From Rubellimicrobium roseum (GTDB taxonomy: Bacteria; Pseudomonadota; Alphaproteobacteria; Rhodobacterales; Rhodobacteraceae): a stretch of 64,000 nucleotides of DNA. The notes beneath the pieces were generated by a model. The model searched no databases. It had not been told where the DNA came from and was given only the letters and a program-made list of their open reading frames with translations. The first letter of the stretch is position 1; every line of letters begins with the position of its first letter. A program made the position numbers and the translations under genes. The stretch is from the NCBI RefSeq assembly GCF_006152145.1, contig NZ_VDFV01000019.1, positions 1-64,000 on the forward strand. The letters run 5' to 3'. Positions 19,057-27,971 of this stretch are shown here, piece after piece.

Positions 19057-19085
19057 TAGCTATTCTCCCGGCTGACCGTTGACAA
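19057..19085 (-). promoter_or_regulatory. Candidate sigma-70-type promoter for rpoZ-rsh
   Basis: On the minus strand TTGTCA (complement of 19080-19085) is followed after 17 bases by TAGCTA (19057-19062), a good -35/-10 pair, about 70 bp upstream of the rpoZ ATG. It lies in the only sizeable gap between folK and rpoZ. The match to consensus is by eye. Confidence 0.55.
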
Positions 19086-19099
19086 GGGCCGATTCCTTC

Positions 19100-19666
19100 C
19101 TACCCCGCTGCCAGCGGCTCGACTCCCTCCCGCATCAGCGGGGGCAGCGCCGCCAGCATCTCGCGCACCGTGCGGCCGATCAAGGGGTGGCACCAGTCCG
19201 GGGCGATCTCGGCCAAGGGGGCCAGCACGAATCCGCGCTCCTGCATCCGGGGATGCGGCAGGATCAGGTCCGGCGGGGCCTCCCGCGCCTGCCGCTCGGG
19301 CGAAAGCTCGCGCCAGGCCGTCTGCGCCGCGGCGTCGGGCCGCACCTCCGCCCCCCAGGCGATCAGGTCGAGATCCAGCGTCCGCGCGCCCCAGCGCGTC
19401 TCTCGCATGCGACCGAACGTCGCCTCGATGGCGTGGAGCCGGTCGAGCAGCGCCTCGGGACCGAGATCCGTCACCAGCGCGGCGGCGGCGTTGACGTAGT
19501 CCGGCCCGCCGGGCGGCCAGGCGGGACTTTGCCAAAGCCGACTGCAGGTTAGGCCGGGGCCCAGCCCGGCCAGCGCGTCCATCGCGGCGGCGACCGTGGC
19601 GGCCGGGCCGCCGCGCGCCGAGCCGAGGTTCGATCCCAGGGCGATCAGGGCATGGCCAAATGTCAC
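19100..19666 (-). CDS. folK: 2-amino-4-hydroxy-6-hydroxymethyldihydropteridine diphosphokinase
   Basis: Pyrophosphorylates 6-hydroxymethyl-7,8-dihydropterin in folate synthesis. The 188-residue protein shows [11 protein letters not shown] at the N-terminus, [18 protein letters not shown], the signature [15 protein letters not shown] with the Mg2+-binding Asp pair, and [19 protein letters not shown]. The start is taken at GTG 19666, which follows a purine-rich AGAGAGAGGG stretch; the upstream extension is basic and unlike FolK. It is divergent from the NYN-domain gene. Confidence 0.9.
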   Translation of the reverse strand: MTFGHALIALGSNLGSARGGPAATVAAAMDALAGLGPGLTCSRLWQSPAWPPGGPDYVNAAAALVTDLGPEALLDRLHAIEATFGRMRETRWGARTLDLDLIAWGAEVRPDAAAQTAWRELSPERQAREAPPDLILPHPRMQERGFVLAPLAEIAPDWCHPLIGRTVREMLAALPPLMREGVEPLAAG

Positions 19667-19719
19667 GGGTCCCTCTCTCTTGCGCGCCGCGCGCGCGTAC
19701 TTATCTTGGAGCCATTCAA

Positions 19720-19743
19720 GCGGCCCGCTCCGTTTCGGGCCGC
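19720..19743 (+). promoter_or_regulatory. Inverted repeat in the leader of the NYN-ispH operon
   Basis: GCGGCCCG (19720-19727) and CGGGCCGC (19736-19743) can form an 8-bp stem with an 8-base loop, 27 bp before the ATG of the NYN gene, followed by GCTTTAAGGCATAAT. It could be a leader hairpin or an operator in the divergent folK/NYN region. No U-tract of a standard terminator follows. Confidence 0.4.
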
Positions 19744-19770
19744 GCTTTAAGGCATAATGAAAGGCCATTC

Positions 19771-20388
19771 ATGTTCTATCGCGACGACCGGCTGGCGCTC
19801 TTCATCGACGGCTCCAACCTTTACGCCGCCGCCAAGGCCCTGGGCTTCGACATCGACTACAAGCTCCTTCGGGCCGAATTCGCGCGCCGGGGCAAGCTGG
19901 TCCGCGCCTTCTACTACACCGCCCTTCTGGAGAACGACGAATACTCGCCCATCCGCCCGCTCGTCGACTGGCTGAACTACAACGGCTTCACCATGCGGAC
20001 GAAGCCCGCCAAGGAATACACCGACTCGCTCGGCCGGCGGAAGGTCAAGGGCAACATGGACGTGGAGCTCTGCGTCGACGCGCTCGAACTGGCCGGTCAT
20101 ATCGACCATGCCGTGATCTTCTCGGGCGACGGCGACTTCAAGCCGCTCGTCGAGGCGCTGCAGCGCAAGGGCGTGCGCGTCTCGGTCTGCTCGACCATCC
20201 GCTCGCAGCCGCCGATGATCTCGGACGACCTGCGCCGGCAGGCCGACAACTTCATCGACCTTGAGGACCTCAAGGAAGTCGTGGGCCGTCCGCCGCGCGA
20301 GCCGCGCCCCGAGGGCGCCGAGCGCCGCTGGCCGCGCGAGTCCGTGCCCGCCACCGAGCCCGCCGCCCCGGTGGCGGCCGAGGAATGA
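19771..20388 (+). CDS. NYN-domain (LabA-like) putative ribonuclease
   Basis: A 205-residue protein with a NYN/PIN-like fold: [18 protein letters not shown] supplies the first acidic residue, [15 protein letters not shown] and [17 protein letters not shown] the others. Such domains are predicted metal-dependent RNases; the family includes cyanobacterial LabA. The C-terminal 40 residues are Pro/Arg/Glu-rich and probably disordered. The ATG at 19771 begins the conserved part. It overlaps ispH as ATGA, so the two are translationally coupled. Confidence 0.85.
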   Translation: MFYRDDRLALFIDGSNLYAAAKALGFDIDYKLLRAEFARRGKLVRAFYYTALLENDEYSPIRPLVDWLNYNGFTMRTKPAKEYTDSLGRRKVKGNMDVELCVDALELAGHIDHAVIFSGDGDFKPLVEALQRKGVRVSVCSTIRSQPPMISDDLRRQADNFIDLEDLKEVVGRPPREPRPEGAERRWPRESVPATEPAAPVAAEE

Positions 20389-21335
20389 CCAAGGCCCCCC
20401 TCACGCTCCATCTCGCGGCGCCGCGCGGCTTCTGCGCGGGCGTGGACCGCGCCATCCGCATCGTCGAGCTCGCGATCGAGAAATGGGGCGCCCCGGTCTA
20501 TGTCCGGCACGAGATCGTCCACAACCGCACGGTGGTAGATGCCCTGCGCGCCAAGGGCGCCGTCTTCGTCGAGGAGGTCCACGAGGCCCCCGCCGACCGG
20601 CCCATCGTGTTCTCGGCCCATGGCGTGGCCAAGTCCGTGCCGGCCGAGGCCGCCGCGCGCGACATGATCCAGGTGGACGCCACCTGCCCGCTCGTGACCA
20701 AGGTCCACATCGAGGCCGCGCGCCACCACGAGAATGGGCTCCAGCTCGTGATGATCGGCCATGCCGGCCACCCCGAGACCGTCGGCACCATGGGCCAGCT
20801 CCCGCCCGGCGAGGTGCTGCTGGTGGAGACGGTGGAGGACGTGGACCGGCTGGAGGTCCGCGACCCCGACCGGCTCGCCTTCGTGACCCAGACCACGCTT
20901 TCGGTGGACGACACGGCCGACATCGTGGCCGCACTCCAGGCCCGCTTCCCGGCCATCCACGGCCCCGCGCGCGAGGACATCTGCTACGCCACGACCAACC
21001 GCCAGATGGCGGTCAAGGCGATGGCTCCCTCCTGCGAGGCGATCCTCGTGGTGGGTGCGCCCAACTCCTCGAACTCGCGCCGTTTGGTGGAGGTCGCGCG
21101 CAAGGCCGGCTGCCCCTACGCCCAGCTCATCCAGACCGCCGCCGAGATCGACTGGCGCGCGCTGGAAGGCGTGCGCTCCATCGGCCTCACCGCCGGGGCC
21201 TCCGCCCCCGAGGCGCTGGTGAACGGGGTGATCGACGCCGTCCGAGCCCGTTACGACGTCACGGTGAGGCCGGTCGTCACCGCCGAGGAGAACGTGGAGT
21301 TCAAGGTCCCCCGCATCCTGCGGGAGCCCGCGTGA
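20385..21335 (+). CDS. ispH: 4-hydroxy-3-methylbut-2-enyl diphosphate reductase
   Basis: Last step of the MEP isoprenoid pathway, an iron-sulfur enzyme making IPP and DMAPP. The 316-residue protein carries the three cluster cysteines in [13 protein letters not shown] (C17), [11 protein letters not shown] and [11 protein letters not shown], plus the conserved HEIVHN, SAHGV and IGHAGHPE segments with the active-site histidines. It overlaps the NYN gene upstream and the DUF1905 gene downstream by 4 bp each, so the three form a tight operon. Confidence 0.96.
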   Translation: MTKAPLTLHLAAPRGFCAGVDRAIRIVELAIEKWGAPVYVRHEIVHNRTVVDALRAKGAVFVEEVHEAPADRPIVFSAHGVAKSVPAEAAARDMIQVDATCPLVTKVHIEAARHHENGLQLVMIGHAGHPETVGTMGQLPPGEVLLVETVEDVDRLEVRDPDRLAFVTQTTLSVDDTADIVAALQARFPAIHGPAREDICYATTNRQMAVKAMAPSCEAILVVGAPNSSNSRRLVEVARKAGCPYAQLIQTAAEIDWRALEGVRSIGLTAGASAPEALVNGVIDAVRARYDVTVRPVVTAEENVEFKVPRILREPA

Positions 21336-21796
21336 GCGGCTGGCTCGGCTTCGAGGGGCGCGTCGAGCCCGTCGAATGGGGCCGGGCCACCTACACCGTC
21401 CTTCGCCTTCCCCCCGAGGTGGCCGCTACCCTGCTGTCCCAGGGCGCCCGACGCGTGGAGGGCGAGATCAACGACCATCCCGTGAACCTCGCACTTTCCC
21501 GCGCGCCCGTGGTCGAGGGCCTGTTCCTCTGGACCGGCCGCAGCCTCCTCGACCGCCTGGGCGTCACGCCGGGCGAGCCGCTGGAGGTCCGCCTGCGCCC
21601 GGCCCCGTCGGACGAGGTGGACACGCCGGACGACCTGGCCCTGGCGCTCCGGCAGGCCGGGGCGGGTGCGGCCTGGGAGGCGCTGACCCCCGGAAAGCGG
21701 CGCGGCCTCCTGCACCGCATCGACTCGGCCAAAACCGCGCCCACGCGCGCCAAACGCATCGCCTCCGTGGTGGCGGACCTTGGAGAGGCGCTATGA
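21332..21796 (+). CDS. YdeI/OmpD-associated, DUF1905 family protein
   Basis: A 154-residue protein with an N-terminal DUF1905 beta-barrel-like part ([18 protein letters not shown] to EVRLRPAP) and a C-terminal YdeI-like helical part ([20 protein letters not shown]) in which the KTxxTRxxRI pattern is typical. Family members have been linked to bacteriocin or peptide tolerance, but no enzymatic role is established. The GTG start at 21332 overlaps the ispH stop as GTGA and the gene overlaps the next by ATGA. Confidence 0.82.
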   Translation: MSGWLGFEGRVEPVEWGRATYTVLRLPPEVAATLLSQGARRVEGEINDHPVNLALSRAPVVEGLFLWTGRSLLDRLGVTPGEPLEVRLRPAPSDEVDTPDDLALALRQAGAGAAWEALTPGKRRGLLHRIDSAKTAPTRAKRIASVVADLGEAL

Positions 21797-22230
21797 CGCG
21801 GCGGATCCCGGTCGCCCCGCTGCTCCTCGGCCTATCGGGCGTCCTGCCCTTCGCCTGGGGGGCGCTCACGATCCTGATCCCCTCCGTCGGCGACTGGAGC
21901 CTTGATCTCCTCGGCGCCCGCCTCACGGGCCGGACGCTCCTCCTCCTCTACGGGATGGTGATCCTCAGCTTCATGTCCGGCGTGATCTGGGGTTTCGCCA
22001 CCCGCGCCGAAGGGCGTCATGCCGCCGTCCTTTACGCTCTCTCCACGCTGCCCTCGCTTTGGGCGCTGTTCCTCGGCTTTTCGGCGCTAGCGCTGGCGCT
22101 GGGCTTCGTCGCGCTGCTCGCGCTCGATCTCCATGCGCAGCGCGCGGGTCTCGCGCCGGCTTGGTGGCTGCGCCTCCGGCTGCTGCTGACCGCGCTCGTG
22201 GTGCCCTGCCTCCTGGCCGGCTGGCCCTGA
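21793..22230 (+). CDS. DUF3429 family membrane protein
   Basis: A 145-residue inner-membrane protein with five hydrophobic helices. The segment YGMVILSFMSGVIWGFATR is the best hallmark of DUF3429, a family of unknown function in proteobacteria. It is the last gene of the NYN-ispH operon (ATGA overlap with the preceding gene) and is followed by a 100-bp spacer that holds an FNR-type box. Confidence 0.82.
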   Translation: MTRRIPVAPLLLGLSGVLPFAWGALTILIPSVGDWSLDLLGARLTGRTLLLLYGMVILSFMSGVIWGFATRAEGRHAAVLYALSTLPSLWALFLGFSALALALGFVALLALDLHAQRAGLAPAWWLRLRLLLTALVVPCLLAGWP

Positions 22231-22261
22231 CGCCACGACAGGGTCAGCCCCGACGGCTCGC

Positions 22262-22275
22262 TTGATGCAGGTCAA
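22262..22275 (+). promoter_or_regulatory. FnrL/FixK-type binding site
   Basis: TTGATGCAGGTCAA is an exact TTGAT-N4-GTCAA palindrome, the consensus for FNR/FnrL-type oxygen regulators in Rhodobacterales. It lies 55 bp upstream of the ATG of the HicA-like gene, a plausible distance for activation. A near-identical site occurs at 46471-46484 before the DUF6455 gene at almost the same distance. Confidence 0.65.
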
Positions 22276-22330
22276 GGTCGCGGCGTCCGCCCTGTGCGGG
22301 ACTGGGGTCATCCAATACGGGAGACCCCAG

Positions 22331-22594
22331 ATGAACCACAGCCACCGCAAGGTCCTGCACAGCCTCTTTGCCCACCCGATCCCCTCGAACATCCACCTCT
22401 CCGACGTGGAGGCCGTCCTGCGGGATCTCGGGGCCGAGGTCGGCCATTCCGGCCACGGCCGCTTCACGGCAACGCTGGCGGGCCAGCACATCAGCCTGCA
22501 CGGCGGCAACCACGGCCTGTCCAAGGACGAGGTCGCGCAGGTCCGCAAGGCGCTCGAGGCCGCCGGGATCGCGCCCGCCGACTACCCGGCCTGA
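22331..22594 (+). CDS. HicA-like small RNA-binding protein
   Basis: An 87-residue protein with a dsRBD-like layout. VLHSLFAHPIPSNIHLSDVEAVLRDLGAEV is followed by GRFTATLAGQHISLHGGNH, where a histidine falls near the position used by HicA mRNA interferases. No HicB-like antitoxin gene is adjacent; the next gene is rnhA. It may be an orphan, non-toxic relative. The ATG at 22331 follows GGGAGACC. The upstream FnrL-type box suggests induction at low oxygen. Confidence 0.7.
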   Translation: MNHSHRKVLHSLFAHPIPSNIHLSDVEAVLRDLGAEVGHSGHGRFTATLAGQHISLHGGNHGLSKDEVAQVRKALEAAGIAPADYPA

Positions 22595-22657
22595 CACCGG
22601 TTGCACCACCGCGGCGGGCGGGCTAGGCCACGGGCTCCGCTATTCGAGGTGTCCGCC

Positions 22658-23125
22658 ATGCCCGTCCTTTTCGCCTACACCGACGGCGCCTGCTCCGGGA
22701 ACCCGGGGCCGGGCGGCTGGGGCGCCCTCCTGCTGGCCAAGGAGGGCGACCAGGTCGTCCGCGAAAAGGAACTCATGGGCGGCGAGCCCATGACCACCAA
22801 CAACCGCATGGAGCTTCTGGCGGCCATCCACGCGCTGGAGGTGCTGGAGCGGCCTTCCGTCCTCACCGTCGTCACCGACTCGGCCTATGTGAAGGGCGGC
22901 ATCACGAGCTGGCTCGTCAACTGGAAGAGGCGCGGCTGGCGCACGGCGTCCAACGAGCCCGTCAAGAACGAGGACCTCTGGCGCCGGCTGGAGGAGGCCG
23001 CGTCGCGCCACACCGTCACTTGGCGCTGGATCAAGGGCCACGCGGGCCACGCCGAGAACGAGCGCGCCGACGCGCTGGCCCGCGCCGGAATGGCCCCGTT
23101 CAAGCCCAAGCGACGCGCCTCCTAG
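22658..23125 (+). CDS. rnhA: Ribonuclease HI
   Basis: Degrades RNA in RNA-DNA hybrids. The 155-residue protein has the full catalytic set D9 ([18 protein letters not shown]), E52 ([10 protein letters not shown]), D74 (VVTDSAYV) and D138 (NERADALA), plus the basic handle [19 protein letters not shown]. The ATG at 22658 begins at the usual point. It is convergent with rarD; CTAG at 23122-23125 provides both stop codons. Confidence 0.96.
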   Translation: MPVLFAYTDGACSGNPGPGGWGALLLAKEGDQVVREKELMGGEPMTTNNRMELLAAIHALEVLERPSVLTVVTDSAYVKGGITSWLVNWKRRGWRTASNEPVKNEDLWRRLEEAASRHTVTWRWIKGHAGHAENERADALARAGMAPFKPKRRAS

Positions 23126-24024
23126 GCGTCGGCGGCGCGAGCCCGGCGCGACTGCTGCAGCATCGAGGCGGTGTAGAGGGCCAACGCCGCCCAGATCATC
23201 GGAAAGGCGATCATCCGCGCCCGACCGAACTCCTCGCCGAACAGGAACACCGCCACGAGCACGATCATCGTCGGCGCGATGTATTGCAGGATGCCGATGG
23301 TGGACAGCCGCAGGAGCTTGGCCCCGTTGGCGTAGAGGATCAGCGGCACCGCCGTCACCGGCCCGCAGCCCAGCAGGAGCCAGGTCGTGGCTGCGTCCCC
23401 CGCCGCGAAGTGGCTCTGCCCATTGGCGCTCAGCCAGCCCAGGTAGCCCAGCGCCGGGGCGAGCAGGATCAGCACTTCCAGCAGGAAACCCTGGTTCGGC
23501 CCGATGGGCAGCGCCTTCTTGAGGAAGGCGTAGGCCCCCCAGGTGAGCGTGAGCCCCAGCGCCACCAGCGGCAGCCGCCCCGTCTCCCAGGTCAGGACCG
23601 CGACGGCTGCGGCCGCCAGCGCGATGGCCGCCCATTGCAGCGGGCTCAGCCGCTCGCGCAGCAGGATCGCCCCCAGAAGCACGCTGAAGAGCGGGTTGAT
23701 GTAGTAACCCAGCGCCGCGTCGAGTGCGTGCCCCGCGCCGATGGACCAGACATAGATGCCCCAGTTGACCGAGATGAGCGCCGCCGTCACCGCCGCCATG
23801 ACCAGCATCCGGGGGGTCCGCAGCGCGCGGGCCAGATCGGCCGTGCGTCCCGTGCTCCAGACCACCACCCCGGCAATGGGGATGGCCCAGATGATCCGGT
23901 GAACGATGACCTCGGCCGGCGGCACATGGGCCAGCGCCTTCATGTAGAGGGGCAGGAAGCCCCACAGGACATAGACGCTCGTCGCCAGGACAAAGCCCTT
24001 GAGGCTGTCCTCGTTGCGGGTCAT
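23122..24024 (-). CDS. rarD: RarD-type EamA family transporter
   Basis: A 10-helix drug/metabolite transporter superfamily protein of 300 residues. The first helix region [58 protein letters not shown] and [10 protein letters not shown] are typical of RarD. The physiological substrate is not established. The start at 24024 (MTRNEDSL) was preferred to one three codons upstream. It shares its stop site with rnhA in convergent orientation. Confidence 0.88.
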   Translation of the reverse strand: MTRNEDSLKGFVLATSVYVLWGFLPLYMKALAHVPPAEVIVHRIIWAIPIAGVVVWSTGRTADLARALRTPRMLVMAAVTAALISVNWGIYVWSIGAGHALDAALGYYINPLFSVLLGAILLRERLSPLQWAAIALAAAAVAVLTWETGRLPLVALGLTLTWGAYAFLKKALPIGPNQGFLLEVLILLAPALGYLGWLSANGQSHFAAGDAATTWLLLGCGPVTAVPLILYANGAKLLRLSTIGILQYIAPTMIVLVAVFLFGEEFGRARMIAFPMIWAALALYTASMLQQSRRARAADA

Positions 24025-24096
24025 CGGGGGCACCTCCGGGATCGGGCCCGAAGGGGCTAACGCGTCCGGGCGGCGACCGCCACCCCCGGCGCGAGG

Positions 24097-24996
24097 TCAG
24101 CCGAGCCGCGCGCCGGGGTCCCAGCCCCGCAGGGCTTCGGCCACAGGCAGGGCCTTGGCCCCTGCGCGCTGCACCTCCAGCACCTCGACCGCGCCCTCGC
24201 CGCAGGCGACCGTCAGGCCTTCCAGCACCTCGCCGGGGCTCCCCCGCCTCTCGACCAGCCGCGCGCGCAGGAGCTTGATCCGCTCGCCCCGCGCCTCGCA
24301 CCAGGCGCCGGGAAACGGAGCCAGCCCCCGGATCAGCCGGTCCACCTCGGCGGCCGGCTTGCTCCAGTCGATCCGTGCCTCGGCCTTGTCGATCTTGTGG
24401 GCGTAAGTTACGCCCGCCTCGGGCTGCGGCACGGGGGTCAGGTCCGCCAGCCGCGCCAGCGCCTCCACGATCATCCGCGCGCCCAAGCCGCTCAGCCGGT
24501 CGTGCAGGTCCCCGGTCGTGTCCGTGGGCCCGAGGGGCAGCGCCTCGCGCAGCAGCACCGGCCCGGTGTCGAGCCCCGCCTCCATCCGCATGATGCAGAC
24601 GCCGGTCTCGGCATCCCCGGCCATGATCGCCCGGTGGATCGGCGCCGCCCCCCGCCAGCGCGGCAGCAGCGAGGCGTGGATGTTCAGGCACCCTCGCGCG
24701 GGCGCGTCCAGAACGGCCTGCGGCAGGATCAGCCCATAGGCCACGACCACCGCCGCCTCGACGCCCAGCGCCGCGAACTCCGCCTGCGCCTCGGAGGTCC
24801 GCAGGCTTCGGGGGTGGCGCACCATCAGCCCCCGCTTTTCCGCCTCGGCCTGCACGGGCGAGGGGCGCTCCTTCTGCCCGCGTCCGGCGGGGCGCGGCGG
24901 CTGGCAGTAGACGCAGGCGATCTCGTGCCCCGCCGCGATCAGCGCACGCAGGGGCGGGACCGAGAACTCGGGCGTGCCCAGGAACGCGAGCCTCAT
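24097..24996 (-). CDS. fmt: Methionyl-tRNA formyltransferase
   Basis: Formylates initiator Met-tRNA. The 299-residue protein begins [20 protein letters not shown], has the formyl-folate site with [21 protein letters not shown] and the late strand of the catalytic domain [18 protein letters not shown], and a C-terminal OB-fold tRNA-binding domain (about 200-299). The ATG overlaps the preceding deformylase-like gene as ATGA. It is the last gene of the def-def-def-fmt operon. Confidence 0.95.
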   Translation of the reverse strand: MRLAFLGTPEFSVPPLRALIAAGHEIACVYCQPPRPAGRGQKERPSPVQAEAEKRGLMVRHPRSLRTSEAQAEFAALGVEAAVVVAYGLILPQAVLDAPARGCLNIHASLLPRWRGAAPIHRAIMAGDAETGVCIMRMEAGLDTGPVLLREALPLGPTDTTGDLHDRLSGLGARMIVEALARLADLTPVPQPEAGVTYAHKIDKAEARIDWSKPAAEVDRLIRGLAPFPGAWCEARGERIKLLRARLVERRGSPGEVLEGLTVACGEGAVEVLEVQRAGAKALPVAEALRGWDPGARLG

Positions 24997-25481
24997 GCCT
25001 TGCGGGCCTTGCGGATCAGCATGTCGCGTTTTGTCCGCGAGAGCCGGTCGAAGTACATCCTGCCGTCCAGATGGTCGATCTGGTGCTGCACGGATGTCGC
25101 CCAAAGGGCCACGAAGTCCCGCTCCACGACCTCGCCCCGCTCGTCGAGGTAGCGCACCGTCACGGCGCGGGGCCGCGCGATCACCGCCGAGACGCCGGGC
25201 AAGTTGGGCGAAGCTTCCTCGTGCTCGCGCAACTGCACGCTCGCGTGCAGGATCTCGGGATTGGCCATCCGCACCGCCTGTCCGCGCGCCTCCGAGGCGT
25301 CCACGACGGCCAGCCGGAGCGGCACACCGATCTGCGGTGCGGCAAGGCCCACGCCCGGCATCGCCTCCATGACCTCGATCATCTCGCCCCAAAGGGCGCG
25401 GATCTCGTCGGTCACCTCCTCCACCAGAGAGGCGGGGCGGCGCAGGACCGGATGCGGCCAGGGCAGGACGGCGCGGGTCAC
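24993..25481 (-). CDS. Degenerate peptide deformylase-like protein
   Basis: A 162-residue deformylase homologue in which motif 1 ([10 protein letters not shown], residues 43-52) is kept but motif 2 reads EASPNLPG (89-96) instead of EGCLSIPG, so the metal-ligand Cys is Ser91, and motif 3 reads HQIDH (133-137) instead of HExxH, so the catalytic Glu is Gln134. Both metal-binding histidines remain. Deformylase activity is unlikely. The codons are CAG and TCG, not ambiguous. It overlaps its neighbours by ATGA on both sides, so it is kept within the operon and may act in another way. Confidence 0.88.
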   Translation of the reverse strand: MTRAVLPWPHPVLRRPASLVEEVTDEIRALWGEMIEVMEAMPGVGLAAPQIGVPLRLAVVDASEARGQAVRMANPEILHASVQLREHEEASPNLPGVSAVIARPRAVTVRYLDERGEVVERDFVALWATSVQHQIDHLDGRMYFDRLSRTKRDMLIRKARKA

Positions 25482-25948
25482 GCCACCGCCTCCTCAGGCT
25501 CCTCGCGGTCCGTGCAGAGCACGCCGTCGAGGTGGTCCATCTCGTGCTGCACGCAGGTCGCCGCCAGACCTGCGAACCGGCCCTCCTGCGCCGCGCCGTC
25601 CAGGTCCCGCCAGCGCAGGGCGACTGCGGCGGGCCGCGCCACGCGCGACACCCGGCCGGGGATCGACAGGCATCCCTCCTCGCGCGTCACCCGCTCCTCG
25701 GAGGCCTCCACGATCTCGGGGTTCACGAACACATGCGGCTCGGGCGTCCCGTCCTTCCAGGCCACGTCCATGACGAAGAGCCGGACCGGCAATCCCACCT
25801 GCGGCGCGGCGAGGCCCCGCCCCGGCGCCTCGTACATCGTGGCCAGCATGTCGGAGACCAGCTCGCGCAGCGCGGCGTCAAAGGCCTGCACGGGCGCGCA
25901 GACCTCACGCAGGACGGGGTCGGGCACCTGGACGATGGGCCGGATCAC
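25478..25948 (-). CDS. def: Peptide deformylase, second copy
   Basis: A 156-residue deformylase with intact motifs: [10 protein letters not shown] (motif 1), EEGCLSIPG (motif 2, metal-ligand Cys) and QHEMDHLDG (motif 3, HExxH with catalytic Glu). It removes the formyl group from nascent N-formylmethionine. It is shorter at the C-terminus than the third copy. It sits between two other deformylase genes with ATGA overlaps, which implies tandem duplication within an operon. Confidence 0.92.
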   Translation of the reverse strand: MIRPIVQVPDPVLREVCAPVQAFDAALRELVSDMLATMYEAPGRGLAAPQVGLPVRLFVMDVAWKDGTPEPHVFVNPEIVEASEERVTREEGCLSIPGRVSRVARPAAVALRWRDLDGAAQEGRFAGLAATCVQHEMDHLDGVLCTDREEPEEAVA

Positions 25949-26502
25949 AGCCGCTCGGCCTCACGCCCCTTGGGGGCGGGCTTCTCGCGGGCGAGGTCGC
26001 GCTTCAGCTTCTCCATCTTGCGGGTGATGACCCCGCGCTTGATGGGCCCCAGGTAGTCGATGAACAGGGTGCCGTCCAAGTGGTCGATCTCGTGCTGCAC
26101 GCAGACCGCCCAGAGCCCGTCGAACCGACCCTGGTGCGCCTGACCGTCCAGGTCCGTCCAGACGACCTCGACCTCCCTGGGCCGCGTCACCTCGGCGAAG
26201 TGCTCGGGGATGGATAGGCAGCCCTCCTCATAGGGCGCCTTCTCCTCCGAGGTCCAGACGACCTCGGGATTGACCAGCACCATGGGCCGGGGCGTCTCGC
26301 CCTCCTCCTTGACGCAGTCCATGACGATCATCCGGCTCAGCACGCCCACCTGCGGCGCCGCGAGCCCGATCCCCGGCGCGTCGTACATGGTGTCCAGCAT
26401 GTCGTGGGCCAGGCGGCGCAGGGCGTCGTCGAAGACGGTCACGGGCTTGGCCACGGCCTTGAGGCGGGGGTCGGGGTGCAGGAGGATCGGACGGAGGCTC
26501 AT
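25945..26502 (-). CDS. def: Peptide deformylase, first gene of the operon
   Basis: A canonical 185-residue deformylase: [21 protein letters not shown] and QHEIDHLDGTLFIDYL, with the basic C-terminal helix KRGVITRKMEKLKRDL typical of proteobacterial type I enzymes. It is the promoter-proximal gene and the most likely housekeeping enzyme. It is divergent from the patB-like gene across 95 bp. Confidence 0.95.
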   Translation of the reverse strand: MSLRPILLHPDPRLKAVAKPVTVFDDALRRLAHDMLDTMYDAPGIGLAAPQVGVLSRMIVMDCVKEEGETPRPMVLVNPEVVWTSEEKAPYEEGCLSIPEHFAEVTRPREVEVVWTDLDGQAHQGRFDGLWAVCVQHEIDHLDGTLFIDYLGPIKRGVITRKMEKLKRDLAREKPAPKGREAERL

Positions 26503-26597
26503 GACGCGGATGTAGGCCAGCGCCCGCGTCCGCGCAACCGCTTGCCCTCGGCGCTCCCGGCTGGCACCCCTGCACCCGCATGACCGGGAGAGCTCCC

Positions 26598-27767
26598 ATG
26601 ACCTTCGACGACCCCATCGACCGCCGCGGCACCCATTGCGTCAAATGGGACATGATGGAGCCGTTCTACGGCGTCTCCCCCGAGGACGGCCTTGCCATGT
26701 GGGTCGCGGACATGGAGTTCCGCGCCGCGCCCCCGATCCAGCGCGAGCTGGAGGCGATGCTCGCCCACGGCGTCTACGGCTATTTCGGCGACGACCGCCG
26801 CTACCTCGACGCCATCCGCTGGTGGATGCGGACGCGCCACGGCTGGGACCCCGCGCCCGAGGCGATCCTCAGCACCCATGGCCTCGTGAACGGCGTGGGC
26901 CTCGCGGTGGACGCCTGGACAAAGCCGGGCGACGCGGTCGTGCTCTTCACCCCCGTCTACCACGCCTTCGCCCGCGTGATCCGCGCGGCCGGGCGAACGG
27001 TGACGGAATGCCCCCTCGCGCTCGACGGCGACCGCTACGTCATGAACTTCGCCGCCTACGAGTCGCGCCTGACGGGTCGCGAGCGCATGGTGATCCTCTG
27101 CTCGCCCCACAACCCCGGCGGCCGCGTCTGGACGCGCGCCGAGCTGGAGCAGGTCGCCGACTTCGCCCGCCGCCATGACCTCGTGCTGGTCTCGGACGAG
27201 ATCCACTGCGACCTCGTCATGCCGGGCCACCGGCACACGCCCATGACCCTGATCCCCGGCGTCGAGGACCAGCTGGTGATGATGACGGCCACCACCAAGA
27301 CCTTCAACATCGCGGGCGCGCATATCGGCAACGTCATCATCCCCGATGCCGCGCTCCGCGCGCCCTTCGCGCAGCGGATCGCCGCGCTCGGCATCTCGCC
27401 CAACGCCTTCGGGATGCGGATGGCCACCGCCGCCTGCTCGCCTGAGGGCGCGGAATGGGTGGAGGCCCTCAACCTCTACCTCGACGGCAACCGCCGCCTC
27501 TTCGACGAAGGCGTGAACGCCATCCCCGGCCTGCGCTCGATGCCGCTGGAGGCCACCTACCTCGCCTGGGTGGACCTGCGCGGCCTCGGCATGTCCCCGG
27601 ACGAGATCACCCGCCGCATCGCGCAGGACGCCCGCATCGCGGTCAACGCGGGCCCGAGCTTCGGCGCCGGGGGCGAGGGCTGGGTCCGCGTCAACCTCGC
27701 CGCGCCCCGCGCGGTGGTGGCCGAGGCGGTCGAGCGCCTGTCCCGCGCCTTCGCGGACGTGCAATGA
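26598..27767 (+). CDS. patB: MalY/PatB family PLP-dependent C-S lyase (cystathionine beta-lyase type)
   Basis: A fold-type I aminotransferase-like enzyme of 389 residues. The N-terminus with GTHCVKWD and AMWVADMEFRAAPPI is typical of PatB/MalY; SPHNPGGRVWTRAEL, VSDEIHCDLV and the PLP-lysine motif TTKTFNIAGAHIGN follow. It probably cleaves C-S bonds of cystathionine or related thioethers; other PLP roles cannot be excluded. The ATG at 26598 is chosen since GGGAGA lies 6 bases ahead, whereas an upstream ATG precedes that site. It overlaps the next small gene as ATGA. Confidence 0.85.
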   Translation: MTFDDPIDRRGTHCVKWDMMEPFYGVSPEDGLAMWVADMEFRAAPPIQRELEAMLAHGVYGYFGDDRRYLDAIRWWMRTRHGWDPAPEAILSTHGLVNGVGLAVDAWTKPGDAVVLFTPVYHAFARVIRAAGRTVTECPLALDGDRYVMNFAAYESRLTGRERMVILCSPHNPGGRVWTRAELEQVADFARRHDLVLVSDEIHCDLVMPGHRHTPMTLIPGVEDQLVMMTATTKTFNIAGAHIGNVIIPDAALRAPFAQRIAALGISPNAFGMRMATAACSPEGAEWVEALNLYLDGNRRLFDEGVNAIPGLRSMPLEATYLAWVDLRGLGMSPDEITRRIAQDARIAVNAGPSFGAGGEGWVRVNLAAPRAVVAEAVERLSRAFADVQ

Positions 27768-27967
27768 CCGGGCCTCGGATGGACAACTTCCGGGCCGTGA
27801 TGATCGCCGAGGGCGTCGAGGAGACCGACGACCGCAACCTCATCCGCGCGGCCTGGCAGCACCTGCACGACACGGGCCTGGCCGAGCACATCGGCGGATG
27901 GCTCCGCGACGAATGCCGGAGGCTCCTCGCCTTTGGCGTCATCGCCGAGCGCCGGACGATCCACTAG
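27764..27967 (+). CDS. Small hypothetical protein coupled to patB
   Basis: A 67-residue, mostly helical acidic protein (MTGPRMDNFRAVMIAEG at the start, then LIRAAWQHLHDTGLAEHIGG). The AWQxLxDTGLA pattern recalls short proteins of unknown function seen in alphaproteobacterial genomes and phages, but I cannot name a family with confidence. Its ATG overlaps the patB stop (ATGA), so it is translated with it. It converges on the following minus-strand gene; the stops lie four bases apart in TAGGGCCCTA. Confidence 0.6.
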   Translation: MTGPRMDNFRAVMIAEGVEETDDRNLIRAAWQHLHDTGLAEHIGGWLRDECRRLLAFGVIAERRTIH

Positions 27968-27971
27968 GGCC

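Noticed and set aside
22331-22594. A toxin-antitoxin module
   Set aside because: The small protein is HicA-like, but no HicB-like gene lies on either side, and the flanking genes are DUF3429 and rnhA.
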